Of a stretch of 21,882 bases of DNA, positions 21,214-21,882 are shown piece by piece (the stretch's first letter is position 1; each line of letters begins with the position of its first letter). This stretch comes from Plantago elongata. Its lineage: Eukaryota > Streptophyta > Magnoliopsida > Lamiales > Plantaginaceae. The notes beneath the pieces were generated by a model. It did not search any database and had not been told where the DNA came from. It saw only the letters and a program-made list of their open reading frames with translations. The stretch is from NCBI GenBank assembly GCA_036897095.1, contig JAYMSP010002928.1, positions 1 to 21,882 on the forward strand. The letters are read 5' to 3'. Both the position numbers and the translations under genes were made by a program.

Positions 21214-21493
21214 CTCTTATATAGAGTTTGTGAGTAAGGTAATCGATGTAACTGTTTGAATTCGAGAGAATTTGTCTATCTTTTCAGAAGACTAAACAAG
21301 GAACATATGGTTAACAGAAGGATTTGCAGAAAACTTAGAGAGTTTTTGTCGTTTTGATGCAAGATAAAATTTCGGATTTGGTAGAATTGTTTGTCTCTTA
21401 CCTAAACACTTTATATATAGCAGGTAAAATTTACATAGATACAATTTACGTATAGAAATTTCGTTTGTGTAACTATGTACACTGCATCGGTAT
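21214..21493 (-). promoter_or_regulatory. Upstream region of env-like gene, E2
   Basis: It is homologous to 6092-6370 and contains the minus-strand TATA-like CTATATATAAAG (21420-21409). The match to E1 stops at CATCGG (21490), where an unrelated LTR begins, so this marks the insertion point of a younger element. Confidence 0.5.
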
Positions 21494-21882
21494 TGTAGCG
21501 CCCCAAATCTGGTCCGGATGTCAAGGGTTGTGCCGAGTAAAATACACACATATATATGTAGCACCCCAAGATCCGGGTTCAGACGTCAAGAATTGTGACC
21601 AACCAAAACAAGCACATTTATTTAAAAGCCGAGAATCATTATCCGTTTCAACCCAAAATATTCAGAGTACTATTGCAGAAGCTGGATAAAACAAAATACA
21701 TATACTTTTATTCCTAGCCAGCAGCAGAGCAAGTCAGCCTGTCTGGAAATCTACCCCGGGTTCACTCTCGTGCTCAAGATCTGGGAGAGGGAAATATTGG
21801 AAAATAGAGAGAGAGCGTAAGTCACAGGGACTTAGTGAGATCAATCAGGCATGCATGAGTATGCAAATGCAAGCATGAACAA
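21494..21882. mobile_element. End of a different (probably Gypsy-type) LTR element
   Basis: The sequence changes abruptly at 21494 to TGTAGCGCCCCAAATCTGG, a start common to plant Gypsy LTRs. At 21557 a related start, TGTAGCACCCCAAGATCCGG, appears directly after ATATA, 63 bases on. This suggests one LTR entered by another of the same group. The following sequence, more GC-rich with GAGAGAG and CCCCGGG words, has no gene in the window. Family and strand are inferred from the LTR start only; there is no internal domain to check. Confidence 0.6.

Overview
The window is plant (eudicot-type) nuclear repeat DNA made almost wholly of decayed LTR retrotransposons; I cannot name the host. There is no bacterial-style gene, tRNA or rRNA. 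All recognisable coding sequence lies on the minus strand and belongs to two same-orientation copies of one Ty1/copia family, called E1 and E2 here. The RT/IN sequence style and an extra long reading region between pol and the 3' LTR fit the Sirevirus lineage of copia elements, which is known for an 'envelope-like' third gene.

E1 runs right to left. Its 5' LTR is about 12914-14239, a weak primer-binding site lies near 12901-12913, and gag starts at 12750 (CCHC knuckle 11760-11801). Then follow protease (about 10280), integrase (9775-9103), reverse transcriptase (8470-7797, YVDD at 7902-7913) and RNase H (ending at 6969). After a spacer comes the env-like gene (ATG 6091, stop 437), a 3' untranslated stretch, the polypurine tract (91-104) and the first 90 bases of the 3' LTR, cut by the window edge. 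E2 is seen only in its 3' part: env-like gene (ATG 21213, stop 15934), polypurine tract (15585-15599) and 3' LTR (about 14246-15584). The E2 3' LTR and the E1 5' LTR touch with almost no bases between them. From 21494 the E2 copy is interrupted by the ends of an unrelated, probably Gypsy-type, LTR, itself apparently entered by a second LTR of the same kind 63 bases on.

The most unusual structure is the env-like gene. In both copies its middle is a row of short exons (36, 36, 51-52 and 37 codons, acidic and Pro/Thr/Ser/Glu-rich) separated by introns of about 74-91 bases. In the left copy every intron begins GT and ends AG, and every intron lies between codons (phase 0). The spacing looks like an exon-plus-intron unit multiplied in tandem. 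The product also has coiled coils, acidic tracts and a basic nuclear-localisation-like motif. I see no clear signal peptide or membrane anchor, so 'envelope' describes its position rather than its function. Both copies carry stops and frameshifts at different places, so they derive from an intact ancestor; neither looks functional now.
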